The notes beneath the pieces were generated by a model. It was given only the letters and a program-made list of their open reading frames with translations. It was not told the DNA's origin and ran no database searches. A DNA stretch of 64,000 nucleotides from contig JAZHSQ010000006.1 in the NCBI GenBank assembly GCA_036454645.1, positions 10,085-74,084 of the forward strand, read 5' to 3'. Made by a program: the position numbers and the translations under genes. Positions within the stretch are counted from its first letter, which is position 1, and each line of letters opens with the position of its first letter. This document shows positions 16,690-25,788 of the stretch, in pieces. The stretch is from Olsenella_K sp036454645 (lineage in GTDB: Bacteria > Actinomycetota > Coriobacteriia > Coriobacteriales > Atopobiaceae).

Positions 16690-17478
16690 ATGCGCGACGA
16701 GCGACCTCGGCACGGGACGAGCGGCTACGGGACGGCGGCGCGGGCCGGGCGGCCCTCGGACACGGCGCCGATGCCGGCCGTCCGGCAGGTGCGGCAGGTC
16801 GAGCTGCCGCAGGAGCGCGGCCGCGGGCGCGGCGGGCGCCGCCGGCACGGGGCGGGGCGCGTGGTGGCGCGCGTCCTTCTCGTCGCCCTCCTCGCTCTCG
16901 TCGTGGCGGCGGGGGCGGCCGCCTTCGCCCTCCTTGGCCAGGCGCGCGACGTCGAGTCCCTGGCGCGCGACGCCTCGGCCCAGGGGCAGGCGGCCTACCA
17001 GGCCTTCCTCGCGGGCGACCAGGACGGCTTCGACCGGTCCGCCTCCGCCTTCGCAGGGGACGTCGACCAGGCGTACGCCACGACGCACGGCGCGCTCTGG
17101 GACGTCTGCGCCGCCGTGCCCTACGTCGGCTCGGACGTGCGCAGCGTGCAGCGGATGGCCCAGATCGCGAAGGGCCTGTCGGACGACGGCCTCGCCCCCT
17201 TCGTGCGGAGCGTGGACGAGGCGGGGCTCTCGGGCCTCGTCTCGGGCGGGGACCTCACGCTCGCGGGGGCGGAGGAGATCGCCGGCCCCGCGCGATCCGC
17301 GCTCGACGCGGCGCAGGCGGCCGTGGACGCGGTCGAGGGGCTGCCGGACGGCGTGACGCCGCCGGTGCGGCAGGCGGTCGCGCAGGCCAAGTCAGCCGCG
17401 AGCGAGGCGGGCGCGTCCCTGGCCTCGCTCGACTCGGAGCTCCGGGGCCTCGAGGCGCAGCTGTCCGCCCTGCGGTAG
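16690..17478 (+). CDS. Membrane-anchored protein with extracytoplasmic helical domain, unknown function
   Basis: About 262 residues. An Arg/Gly-rich cytoplasmic N-terminus of roughly 55 residues (basic, probably disordered) precedes one strong transmembrane helix (VVARVLLVALLALVVAAGAA, about 58-82). The rest is an Ala-rich, mostly helical extracytoplasmic domain of about 180 residues with heptad-like stretches near the end (AVAQAKSAASEAGASLASLDSEL in parts). I do not recognise a family. The ATG at 16690 follows AGGAGGGGG and excludes a long upstream open frame that overlaps the QueG-like gene. It stands alone, convergent with the downstream minus-strand gene. Confidence 0.7.
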   Translation: MRDERPRHGTSGYGTAARAGRPSDTAPMPAVRQVRQVELPQERGRGRGGRRRHGAGRVVARVLLVALLALVVAAGAAAFALLGQARDVESLARDASAQGQAAYQAFLAGDQDGFDRSASAFAGDVDQAYATTHGALWDVCAAVPYVGSDVRSVQRMAQIAKGLSDDGLAPFVRSVDEAGLSGLVSGGDLTLAGAEEIAGPARSALDAAQAAVDAVEGLPDGVTPPVRQAVAQAKSAASEAGASLASLDSELRGLEAQLSALR

Positions 17479-17553
17479 CGCGCCCGGCCTGCGGGCGCCG
17501 GGCCCAGGGCGGCTCGGCGCCGCGGCAGCGCCGGGTCCAGGGCGGCCGGGCCG

Positions 17554-18921
17554 CTAGATCCCCAGGTACTCCCTGATGGAGAGCGGCGGCACGTCGCGGG
17601 CGGTGAAGGCGTCCGCCGGGACCATGCGGACCTCCCAGAGCGTGGCCAGCTCGTCGAGGATGCGGCGCTCGCCGTCATCGGCGAGGCCGGCGCGCGAGAT
17701 GCGCAGGAGCTTCTCGACGAGGTCTGCGGCGGGCCTGCCGTAGACGCTCGCGTTCCAGCCGCTCAGCCTGAGCGCCGTCTTGGCGTGCGCCACGTCGGAC
17801 TCGCTCACGCGGCCGACGAGCTCGCGCGCGGCGGAGAAGGACTCGTCGCTGTAGAAGATTCCCTTGAGGAAGGCCGCGTAGGCGGCGGCGTAGCGCGGGC
17901 GCATCGCGTCTGCCTGGCGCAGCTCGACGTAGCCGCGCAGGCGCACGTCGGGCAGGGCCATGTCGTAGAGGCGGACGATCTCCGAGCCGGAGAGGGCGCG
18001 CGAGCGGAGCACGTCCGCCACGGTCTGGCTGCCGGTCGAGGTGGTGGCGCCCATGGAGTCGGTGAACAGGATCGGCTCGAGCCCCTCGAGCCAGGCCACG
18101 TAGGTCTCGAAGGTGAAGCGGCCGTCGAAGGTGCCGGGGACGACGCCGCAGCGCTTGGGGTCGACCTCCTCCCAGACGAGCGACCTCGTCATCCTTGGGG
18201 TGTGGCGCGCGTCCGACCCGCGGAAGCTGCGCGTGTTGTCCGTCAGGAACATGGTCAGCGGCGTGAGCGCGACCGCGAGCCGGTAGGTGTCGGCCGCGTC
18301 CGCCTCGTCGCCGTAGTCGAGGGTGACCGCGGTCGAGCACGAGCAGCGCATCGCGTCGCGCGCGTAGCGCCCGGTCTGCGAGAGGAACGCGTTCATGAGG
18401 GCGTAGCGCGTCTCGGGGACGAGCGAGACGTCGAGCGGCCCGGAGACGGTGGGGTTGTAGCCCTCCGCGAGCAGCTCGTAGTCGCGCCCGAGCTCGCACG
18501 CGGCGACGTGGACCTGCCGGTCGAAGGCCTCGATCGCCTCGAGCAGGGGGGCGATGCGCGCGCTGGGCCCCACCGAGCAGGCGAGCTGGGCCCCGGCGCC
18601 GACGGAGACGTCCAGGTCGACGCGCTCGCCCGAGGGGAGGCGGACCCTGCCGGAGAAGCCCACGAGGCAGCCGTCGACCACCTTTGCGCCCTGCCCGTCG
18701 AAGAACTGCCTCATGTGCTCGAGGAGCTCGCGCACGCCGCCCTCGCCCTCGTAGCCGACGGTGTGCGCGGCGCGCCGGTTGTAGACGAAGCGCTCGAGCG
18801 TGAGGCCGACGGTGCGGCGCCCGTCCCCGTGGGTCCCGAAGCGCTCGCCGCCCATGAGGACGGAGAGCATCTCCCCGTGGTTGCGGACGTAGGTGTCGTG
18901 GTTCGTCTCGGCGTCGGGCAT
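17554..18921 (-). CDS. GCS2-type glutamate-cysteine ligase family protein
   Basis: Carboxylate-amine ligase of the GCS2 family (plant/EgtA-like glutamate-cysteine ligases), 455 residues, which would form gamma-glutamylcysteine from Glu, Cys and ATP. Family blocks seen are ERFVYNRRA and the acidic FSGRVRLPSGERVDLD region. The central block AMRCSCSTAVTLDYGDEADA corresponds to the usual M.R.CS.QV.LD motif, and ALTPLTMFLTDNT and RTRS-type basic patches follow. No glutathione synthetase or ergothioneine genes are visible nearby, so the end product could be gamma-Glu-Cys itself. Monocistronic; ATG at 18921 behind GAGGAAGG. Confidence 0.7.
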   Translation of the reverse strand: MPDAETNHDTYVRNHGEMLSVLMGGERFGTHGDGRRTVGLTLERFVYNRRAAHTVGYEGEGGVRELLEHMRQFFDGQGAKVVDGCLVGFSGRVRLPSGERVDLDVSVGAGAQLACSVGPSARIAPLLEAIEAFDRQVHVAACELGRDYELLAEGYNPTVSGPLDVSLVPETRYALMNAFLSQTGRYARDAMRCSCSTAVTLDYGDEADAADTYRLAVALTPLTMFLTDNTRSFRGSDARHTPRMTRSLVWEEVDPKRCGVVPGTFDGRFTFETYVAWLEGLEPILFTDSMGATTSTGSQTVADVLRSRALSGSEIVRLYDMALPDVRLRGYVELRQADAMRPRYAAAYAAFLKGIFYSDESFSAARELVGRVSESDVAHAKTALRLSGWNASVYGRPAADLVEKLLRISRAGLADDGERRILDELATLWEVRMVPADAFTARDVPPLSIREYLGI

Positions 18922-19027
18922 GTGCGTGGCCTTCCTCGCTGGTTGCGTGCGTGCGGCCGCACGGGGCGCCCGGCCGCCCCTCGCGGGCGCGGCGGCGGGT
19001 GGTGTCCCGGCTTGGCCATGGCCTATT

Positions 19028-20677
19028 CTAGCAGCCCCTCCCCGCGTCCCCGCGCGGGCGCCCGGCGCCGCCGCAGCGCATGCAGGCGTCGCAGGCCGAG
19101 GGCGCCGCGGCGAGCCCGCCGAGCGCGGTCTCGCGCAGCGAGGAGGGCAGCGCCGCGCCGACGGACTTGAGCGCCGCCGCGACCTCGTCGAACGGCAGCG
19201 GGTTGAGGACGCCCGACAGGGCGAGCTGCGCCGCGCTGACGGCGTTGGCCACGCCGATGGCGTTGCGGTTCTGGCAGGGGTACTCCACGAGCCCGCGCAC
19301 CGGGTCGCAGACGAGCCCGAGCAGGTTGCCGATCGCGGTGGAGGCTGCGTCGAAGGCGAGCTCGGCCGTGCCGCCGAGCAGCTCGACCAGGGCGGCGGCG
19401 GCCATCGCGGAGGCCGAGCCCACCTCGGCCTGGCAGCCTCCCTCGGCGCCCGAGACGGAGGCGTTGTGCGCGAGGAGCGCGCCCACGGCGCTGGCGCACC
19501 ACAGGGCGTCCATGACCTGCTCGTCCGTCGCGCCCACGGCCTCGGCGACGGAGAGGACGCAGCCGGGCACGACGCCCGCCGACCCCGCCGTGGGGGCCGC
19601 CACGATCACGCCCATCGTCGCGGAGCGCTCGAGGACCGCCATGGCGTAGGCGACGGCGCGGGTGAGCGTCTCGCCCATGAGGGGGCCCGCGAGCGCGCCC
19701 GCGGCGTCGCGGACGGAGCGGGCCTGGCCGCCGATGAGGCCGCCGAGCGAGGGATGTGGGCTCTCGAGGGGTGCGCTGGTCTCGTCGCGCATGGCCTCGA
19801 GCACGCGCCTCATACCGGCGTCGGCCGCCTCGGCGCCCTGGAGCTCGGCCTCGCGCGCGCGCATGAGCCGGCCGATGGCGGCCGGGCCGCGGCCCGCGCC
19901 GCGCCCGGGCCGCGCGTCCCCCTCGCCCAGCGCCTCGGCTGCGCGCAGGAGCTCCGCGCCCGTCTCGAAGCCGTGGGCGAGCGCCGTCTCGGCGGGGACG
20001 GGCGAGGTGCCGGGGATCTCTATCTTGGCGGCGAAGCGGACGTGGCCGAGGGAGCGCGCCTCGGAGACGAGCTCGTCGGTGACGGCCTCGTCTGACTCGA
20101 TGATCGTGTAGGCGGTGCCGCCGCGGCTCTCGCGGTAGTTGCTCAGGGTGGCGATGTTGACGCGGGCCGCCGAGACGACGCGGGTGAGCTCGGCGAGGAC
20201 GCCGGCCGCGTCGTCGTGCACGACGAAGAGGGTGGGGTAGTCGCCCGTGACCTCGACCGCCACGCCGTTTATCTCCGAGAGGCGCACGCGCCCGCCGCCG
20301 AGCGACTCGCCGGTCACCACGCAGGTGCCGCCCGTCCCCTCCATCGTGATGACCACGGTGTTGGGGTGGCGGCGCGCGTCCTCGCCGCGCTCCACGAAGT
20401 CGAAGGCGAGCCCGGCCTCGCGCGCCAGCGCGAAGGAGTCCCTCACGCGGGTGTCGTCCGGGGCGAGCCCGAGCATGCCCGCCACCAGGGCACGGTCGGT
20501 GCCGTGGCCCCGGTAGGTGCGCGAGAAGGAGTTGTAGAGCTCGAAGGTCACGTGCGAGAGGCTGCCGGGCGCGAGCTCGCGGGCCACGAGCGCGATCCTC
20601 AGCGCGCCCGCGGTGTGGGAGCTGGAGGGCCCGACCATCACGGGGCCGAGGATCTCGAACGCGCTCGTGGTCATCAT
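19028..20677 (-). CDS. sdaA: Single-chain iron-sulfur L-serine dehydratase
   Basis: L-serine ammonia-lyase giving pyruvate and ammonia, here one polypeptide of 549 residues with the beta part first and the alpha part second. The beta part opens FEILGPVMVGPSSSHTAGA. An ACT-type regulatory segment follows (about 148-200: LFVVHDDAAGVLAELTRVVS). The catalytic alpha part begins near 290 with SLGGLIGGQ and contains APTAGSAGVVPG. Cluster cysteines are visible in EGGCQAEVG, GLVCDPVRG and VEYPCQNRN. The Cys-rich tail CDACMRCGG is also typical of the type II enzyme. Three bases separate it from the gltX stop, so it is translated from the gltX transcript. The oxygen-labile cluster fits an anaerobe. Confidence 0.93.
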   Translation of the reverse strand: MMTTSAFEILGPVMVGPSSSHTAGALRIALVARELAPGSLSHVTFELYNSFSRTYRGHGTDRALVAGMLGLAPDDTRVRDSFALAREAGLAFDFVERGEDARRHPNTVVITMEGTGGTCVVTGESLGGGRVRLSEINGVAVEVTGDYPTLFVVHDDAAGVLAELTRVVSAARVNIATLSNYRESRGGTAYTIIESDEAVTDELVSEARSLGHVRFAAKIEIPGTSPVPAETALAHGFETGAELLRAAEALGEGDARPGRGAGRGPAAIGRLMRAREAELQGAEAADAGMRRVLEAMRDETSAPLESPHPSLGGLIGGQARSVRDAAGALAGPLMGETLTRAVAYAMAVLERSATMGVIVAAPTAGSAGVVPGCVLSVAEAVGATDEQVMDALWCASAVGALLAHNASVSGAEGGCQAEVGSASAMAAAALVELLGGTAELAFDAASTAIGNLLGLVCDPVRGLVEYPCQNRNAIGVANAVSAAQLALSGVLNPLPFDEVAAALKSVGAALPSSLRETALGGLAAAPSACDACMRCGGAGRPRGDAGRGC

Positions 20678-20680
20678 GGG

Positions 20681-22183
20681 CTAGGCCTCCGGCGCCTGGG
20701 CGAGCGGCAGCGCGCGCGCGATCCTCGCGAGCGCCGTTTCGCGGCCGAGCAGCTCGATCGACTCGCCGAGCGGGGGCGAGACCTGGTTGCCGCACTCGGC
20801 GACGCGCAGCGCCCCGTAGAACTTGCGCTTGTTGGTGCCGAGCCGCTCGGGCAGGGGCTCGAGGGCGGCGTCGATCGCCCCGTGCTCCCACTGCCCGAGG
20901 GAGGCGAGCGCCTCGCGGGCGGCCTCGAGGGCCTCGGCGGCGCCCTCCTTGGCGAGGTTCTTGCGCACGCTCTTCTCGTCGAGGGTGACCTCGTCGCCCT
21001 CGTAGAGGAAGCGGGCCTTCTCGACCACGTCGTGGGTGAGGGTGGTGCGCGGCTTGAGGACGCTCGCGAGCAGGAGGTACCAGGACTTGCGGTGCGCGGG
21101 GTCGGCCTCGCGCTCGAGGCCCGCCTCCACCAGCTCGGGCATGAGGACCTCGAAGACGAACTCCTCGTCGCTCATGGCCTGCACGTAGTGCTGCTGGATC
21201 CAGTCGAGCTTCTTGGTGTCGAAGGTCGCCGGGTTCTTGGAGACGTGGTCGAGCGAGAAGGAGCTGGCGAGCACGTCGCGCGGGACGATCGTGGTGTCGC
21301 CGTCGAGCGCCCAGCCGAGGAGGGCCAGGTAGTTGACGAAGGCGTCGGAGAGGTAGCCCGCGTCGCGGTACTCCTCCACGGAGGTGGCGCCGTGGCGCTT
21401 GGAGAGCTTCTTGCCGTCCGGGCCCAGGATCATGGAGATGTGCGCGAAGGTCGGCACCGGCGCGCCGAGCGCCTCGTAGACCATGATCTGGCGCGGCGTG
21501 TTGGACAGGTGGTCGTCGCCGCGGATGACGTGGGTGATGCCCATCATCGCGTCGTCCACGACCGTCGCGAAGTTGTACGTGGGCGTGCCGTCGGAGCGGA
21601 AGATGATGAAGTCGTCGAGGTCCTTGGCGTCGAAGCGCACGTCGCCGTGGACGGCGTCGTGCACGAGGACGTCGCCGCGGTCCAGGGGCACCTTGATGCG
21701 CAGCGTGTAGGGCTCGCCGGCCTCGACGCGCCGGCGCGCCTCGGCGGGGTCGATGTCGCGGCAGGTGCGCTGGTAGCCCTGGAAGGGGTCGTGGCGCTCC
21801 TGCGCGGCCCGCTTGTCCTCCGCGAGCTTTTCGGGCGTGCAGAAGCAGGGGTAGGCCTTGCCCTCCTCCCACAGGCGCTCGGCCGCCTCGCGGTAGATGG
21901 AGAGCCGGTCGGTCTGCTTGTAGGGGCCGAAGTCGCCGCCCACGAGCGGGCCCTCGTCCCAGTCGAGCCCCAGCCAGCGCATGGCGCGCAGGATGACCTG
22001 GGTGTTCTCCTCCGTCGAGCGGGTGGGGTCCGTATCGTCGATGCGCAGGATGAAGGTCCCGTGGTTGGCGCGGGCGAACGCCCAGTTGTATATGGCCGTG
22101 CGGGCGCCTCCCACGTGGAGCTTGCCGGTGGGGGAGGGCGCGAAGCGCACGCGGACGGGTCTGGTGCTGTCAGAAGAGCTCAC
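20681..22183 (-). CDS. gltX: Glutamyl-tRNA synthetase
   Basis: Class I aminoacyl-tRNA synthetase charging tRNA-Glu, 500 residues. The HIGH-type motif is PSPTGKLHVGGART near the N-terminus, the KMSKS-type motif is KKLSKRHG, and RIDDTDPTRST follows the first. The start is GTG at 22183 (VSSSDSTRPVRVRFAPSPTG) with GAGAGG ahead. A TATACT -10 element on the minus strand (22288-22283) puts the transcript start near 22276, which rules out the longer ATG reading at 22309. sdaA follows immediately in the same transcript. Two tRNA-Glu genes and a tRNA-Gln lie 5-7 kb away. Confidence 0.97.
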   Translation of the reverse strand: MSSSDSTRPVRVRFAPSPTGKLHVGGARTAIYNWAFARANHGTFILRIDDTDPTRSTEENTQVILRAMRWLGLDWDEGPLVGGDFGPYKQTDRLSIYREAAERLWEEGKAYPCFCTPEKLAEDKRAAQERHDPFQGYQRTCRDIDPAEARRRVEAGEPYTLRIKVPLDRGDVLVHDAVHGDVRFDAKDLDDFIIFRSDGTPTYNFATVVDDAMMGITHVIRGDDHLSNTPRQIMVYEALGAPVPTFAHISMILGPDGKKLSKRHGATSVEEYRDAGYLSDAFVNYLALLGWALDGDTTIVPRDVLASSFSLDHVSKNPATFDTKKLDWIQQHYVQAMSDEEFVFEVLMPELVEAGLEREADPAHRKSWYLLLASVLKPRTTLTHDVVEKARFLYEGDEVTLDEKSVRKNLAKEGAAEALEAAREALASLGQWEHGAIDAALEPLPERLGTNKRKFYGALRVAECGNQVSPPLGESIELLGRETALARIARALPLAQAPEA

Positions 22184-22344
22184 GGTAAGGCCTCTCGACT
22201 CTGTTGTTCCCTGCCGGGCGCGGTGCCGCCCGGCGTCGTCGCGCGGGACGGGCGACGTTTCCGGCCCGTTTCCGCTCGTACGAGTATAGCCGCTCGGGGC
22301 TCGCGCCACCCGCCGTCTTTGCCGCCTGCGCCCGATAGGGGTTC

Positions 22345-22390
22345 ATTTGTGTAAAAAAGTGTCTTCTGACGTGAAAATTTTGGTACCTAC
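22345..22390 (+). promoter_or_regulatory. AT-rich promoter/operator region before the metalloprotease gene
   Basis: A markedly AT-rich island in a GC-rich background. It contains CTGACG (22365-22370), a 16-bp spacer and TACTAC as a possible promoter, and the block ACGTGAAAATTTTGGTAC (22368-22385). A near-identical block precedes the next gene at about 23312. The pair may be binding sites for one regulator. Confidence 0.4.
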
Positions 22391-22481
22391 TACGCATCCG
22401 CCCGGCGGTGCCCGGGGCCTCGGATGGGGCGGCGGCGCGGCCGGGCCGGGAGGGACCCAATCGAGTGGATGGGAGAACGGC

Positions 22482-23141
22482 ATGGGTGTGGATTCCTGCG
22501 GCTGCGCGCGTCCCGAGCTCGTGGAGCGCGGCTGCGAGATCGCGGTGTACGGCCTCAAGTACGACGCCTACGACGTCCCCGAGCACCGCATGGGCTACTG
22601 GCTCGCCACCCGCCACGTGGCCGGCTACGGCGGCGACGCGGACGTGGCGACCACGTCGATCTCCGAGGCCAACCTGATTCGCCTCAGGTCGGGGCGCTAC
22701 GCGACCTCCTACCCCCACGAGATGGTGCTCGTGCACGAGTTCGGCCACGCCGTGCACCTCGTGGGCATCAACTTCCTGGAGGACCAGACCCTCGCCGAGC
22801 AGGTGCGCGCCACCTACCGGCACGCCCTCGACAAGGGCCTCTGGCACGACTCCTACGCGATCTCCAACTACGAGGAGTACTTCGCGACGCTCTCCACGAT
22901 CTGGTTCGACGCGATGCAGGAGGGCGTGGACGGCAGGTGGGACGGCATCCGCGGGCCGGTCAACACGCGCGAGGAGCTCGCCGAGTACGATCCCGTGGGC
23001 TACGAGCTCATGGCCGCCGTCTACCCCGCCAAGTCCCTGCCGCGCCCGTGGCGCTGGAACCAGGACAACTACGACATAGACGGCAGCCCGCGCAACTACG
23101 ACCTCGACACCAAGTTCGACTGGGACTTCATCGGCAAGTAG
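22482..23141 (+). CDS. Lethal-factor-like (M34-type) zinc metalloprotease
   Basis: 219-residue putative gluzincin metallopeptidase. The zinc motif is HEFGH (residues 85-89), followed 36 residues later by SYAISNYEEYFA. Tyr125 and Glu132 occupy the positions of the catalytic Tyr and third zinc ligand of anthrax lethal factor, whose motif as I recall it is HEFGHAV...SYGRTNEAEFFA. The C-terminal 80 residues (YDPVGYELMAAVYP ... WRWNQDNYDIDG) are Trp/Tyr-rich. No signal peptide is present from the chosen ATG (ribosome site GGGAGAA); an in-frame TTG/TGT-rich extension upstream also lacks one. Whether it is secreted, and its substrate, are unknown. It lies upstream of a glycoside hydrolase gene, divergent from gltX. 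Confidence 0.72.
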   Translation: MGVDSCGCARPELVERGCEIAVYGLKYDAYDVPEHRMGYWLATRHVAGYGGDADVATTSISEANLIRLRSGRYATSYPHEMVLVHEFGHAVHLVGINFLEDQTLAEQVRATYRHALDKGLWHDSYAISNYEEYFATLSTIWFDAMQEGVDGRWDGIRGPVNTREELAEYDPVGYELMAAVYPAKSLPRPWRWNQDNYDIDGSPRNYDLDTKFDWDFIGK

Positions 23142-23304
23142 CCGCCGGAGAAGGACGTCTCGCCCGGAGGGGGACGTCCGGACCGGCCGCTCGGACACGG
23201 CCCGGCCCGGCACCCCTCCGGCGCCGGCGCCGCCCGCGGGCCCATACGGCCCGCGGGCGGTCGGGCGTGGCAGGTTTCGCACACGGCTTCGTCACGCGTG
23301 TAGA

Positions 23305-23340
23305 ATTCATCCACGTGAAAGAAATTTCGTACAAATGAAT
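23305..23340 (+). promoter_or_regulatory. AT-rich promoter/operator region before the GH127-type gene
   Basis: AT-rich island with the palindromic core GAAATTTC inside ACGTGAAAGAAATTTCGTAC (about 23312-23331), resembling the block at 22368-22385. TACAAA at 23329-23334 could be the -10, with TCATCC or TTCATC as a weak -35. Confidence 0.4.
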
Positions 23341-23392
23341 TGCGGCAGGTCCCGCGGGGTCGCGGGGGCCGCCCCGAGCGGAGGGAGCGCAC

Positions 23393-25661
23393 ATGGCAAG
23401 CGCCGCTGAGCTCGACGCCGAGCAGCTCTACATCGCGAACCTCAACACCGTGGAGTTCGACCTCGACCTCCCGACGAGGGGCGCCAACGGGTCGAGCATC
23501 TCCTGGGCCTCGGACAACGAGCGCTTCGTGCGCCCGGACGGCACGGTCACCCAGCCCAGGTACGGCATGGGTCCGCGCGACGTGCGCCTCACCGCCACGT
23601 TCTCCTGCCCGGAGGGCGCGGTGAGCCGGACCTACCAGGTCCCCGTGCTGGAGGCCAAGAACGACATAGTGGTCGAGCGCGTCCACGAGGCGCACGCGCG
23701 CGCCGAGATCGGCAGGCCCTGCTGGCTGCCGGCCTACGTGATCGTCGACACCGCCGACGGGCGCTGCGTCTCCCACCCCGTCGAGTGGGACGGCGGGCTC
23801 GAGCAGACCTTCGGCGAGCTGGGGGAGAGGCGCGTCTCCGGGCACGTGGCGGGCACGTCCTACCCGGCCGAGGCCACGGTCGAGGTGCTGCCCCGCCTGG
23901 AGCCCGAGCTTGCGCCCACCGGGCGCGCGGTCGAGCCCTTCGCGCCCGGCGCCGCCCGCCTCGACGCGGGCTCCGAGGCCTTCGACCAGCAGCAGCGCAG
24001 CCTCTCCTTCCTCCTTTCGGTCGACGACGACCAGATGCTCTACAACTTCCGCGCGACCGCGGGGCTGGACACGCTCGGCGCCCCGCAGATGGTGGGCTGG
24101 GACGCGCCCGGGTGCCTGCTCAGGGGCCACACGACCGGCCACTACCTCTCCGCGCTCGCCCGCTGCCACTGCGCCACGGGCGACGCGCGCGTCCGCGAGA
24201 AGGCCGCCTACCTCGTGTCCTCGCTCGCCGCGTGCCAGCGCGCCCTCGCGCGCGTCCCCGGCGTCCACGAGGGCTACCTCATGGGCTTCCCGGAGGAGCA
24301 GTTCGACCGGCTCGAGCGCTACGTGCGCTACCCGGAGGTCTGGGCGCCCTACTACACCTTCCACAAGGTCCTCGCGGGCCTCCTCGACTGCTACGACGCC
24401 TTCGGCGACGCCCTCGCGCTCGAGGTCGCGGAGGGCATGGGCTCCTGGGCGCACGCGAGGCTCTCGCGCCTCTCGCACCAGGAGCTCACCACCATGTGGG
24501 GCATCTACATCGCCGGCGAGTTCGGCGGCATGAACGACGCCCTGGCCAGGCTCTACGAGCGCACCGGCAGGCGCGAGTTCCTCGACGCCGCGCGCATGTT
24601 CGACAAAGACAAGCTCTTCGTGCCCATGGAGCAGGGCGTGGACACCCTGGAGGACGTCCACGCCAACCAGCACATCCCCCAGGTGATCGGCGCGCTGCGC
24701 CTCTTCGAGGACACCGGCGAGAGGCGCTACCTCGACGTAGCGCGCAACTTCTGGGACATCGTCGTGGGGGCCCACGTCTACGCGATCGGCGGGACGGGCG
24801 AGTCGGAGATGTGGCACCACCCCGGCCGCGTGGCCCGCCAGCTCTCCGAGCACACGGCCGAGTCGTGCTGCTCCTACAACATGGTCAAGCTCACGCGCGG
24901 CCTCTACTGCCACGAGCGGCGCCCGGAGATGCTCGACTACTACGAGCGCACGATGCTCAACCACGTGCTCGCCTCGGGCGACAAGCACGCGCGGGGCGCG
25001 CACCTACTTCATGCCGCTCGCGCCGGGCTTCCACAAGGAGTTCGACGACGAGAACTCCTGCTGCCACGGCACCGGCCTCGAGGACGACTTCATGTACGCC
25101 GACGGCGTCTACTACCACACGGACGACGAGCTCGAGGTCGCCCTGTTCATGCCCTCGCACGTCGAGTGGGAGGAGCGCGGCGTCGCGGTGTGGCAGCAGG
25201 TCGAGCAGGACCGGCGGGGCCTCAGGGTCACCGTCCGCTTCGCGGGCGCGGACTCCCGCTTCCGCGTGCGCGTGCGCAGGCCCCTGTGGTCCGCGCCGGA
25301 GGGGCTCCTCCTCGACGGCGAGCCGTACGAGGCGGAGACCTCGGCCGACGGGCGCTGGCTCGAGCTCGAGCGGACCTGGCACGACGGCGACTCCCTCGAG
25401 CTCTCCCTGCCCTGCTCGCCGAGGCTCGAGCCCGCGCCGGACGACCCCGACAAGGTCGTCGCCTGCTGGGGACCCTACGTCCTGGCCTTCCTCACGCCCT
25501 CGGCGGACTTCCTCAGGCTCGGCTCCGAGGGGCGAGCGCTCGGAGAGGTCCTCGTGCAGGACGGCGACGGCCCGAGCTTCCGCGTCGCGGGCACGGGCGT
25601 CCGGGCGCGGCCGCTCTGCATGCTCGAGGGCGAGGACTACCAGGTCTACGTCCGCCGCTAG
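23393..25661 (+). pseudogene. GH127/GH146-type beta-L-arabinofuranosidase, frameshifted
   Basis: DUF1680-superfamily glycoside hydrolase that would remove beta-L-arabinofuranose from plant glycans. An N-terminal atrophied Ig-like domain (about 10-85: VEFDLDLPTRGANGSSISW) and a linker domain precede the (alpha/alpha)6 catalytic domain. The catalytic/zinc residues are Glu490 and Cys492 in AESCCSYN and the Cys pair in ENSCCHGTG (codons 25059-25064). The frame breaks between about 24985 and 25010: upstream coding runs ...SGDKHARG, downstream resumes TYFMPLAPGFHKEF one base later. The 2269-bp span is one base over a multiple of three, so one inserted base explains it. No signal peptide. It could be a true mutation or a sequencing error. 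Ribosome site GGAGGGAG. Confidence 0.85.
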
Positions 25662-25788
25662 CGGCCCGGCCGCACGGCCGCGCCGGCGCCCGGGCCCGTC
25701 CGGGCGCGCGGCCCTCCAGGCTCTACCATCGCCACGTCACGTCGCGATGTCGGTGTTCTCCAGCCATCTCTAGTGAAAGGGGAGACGG

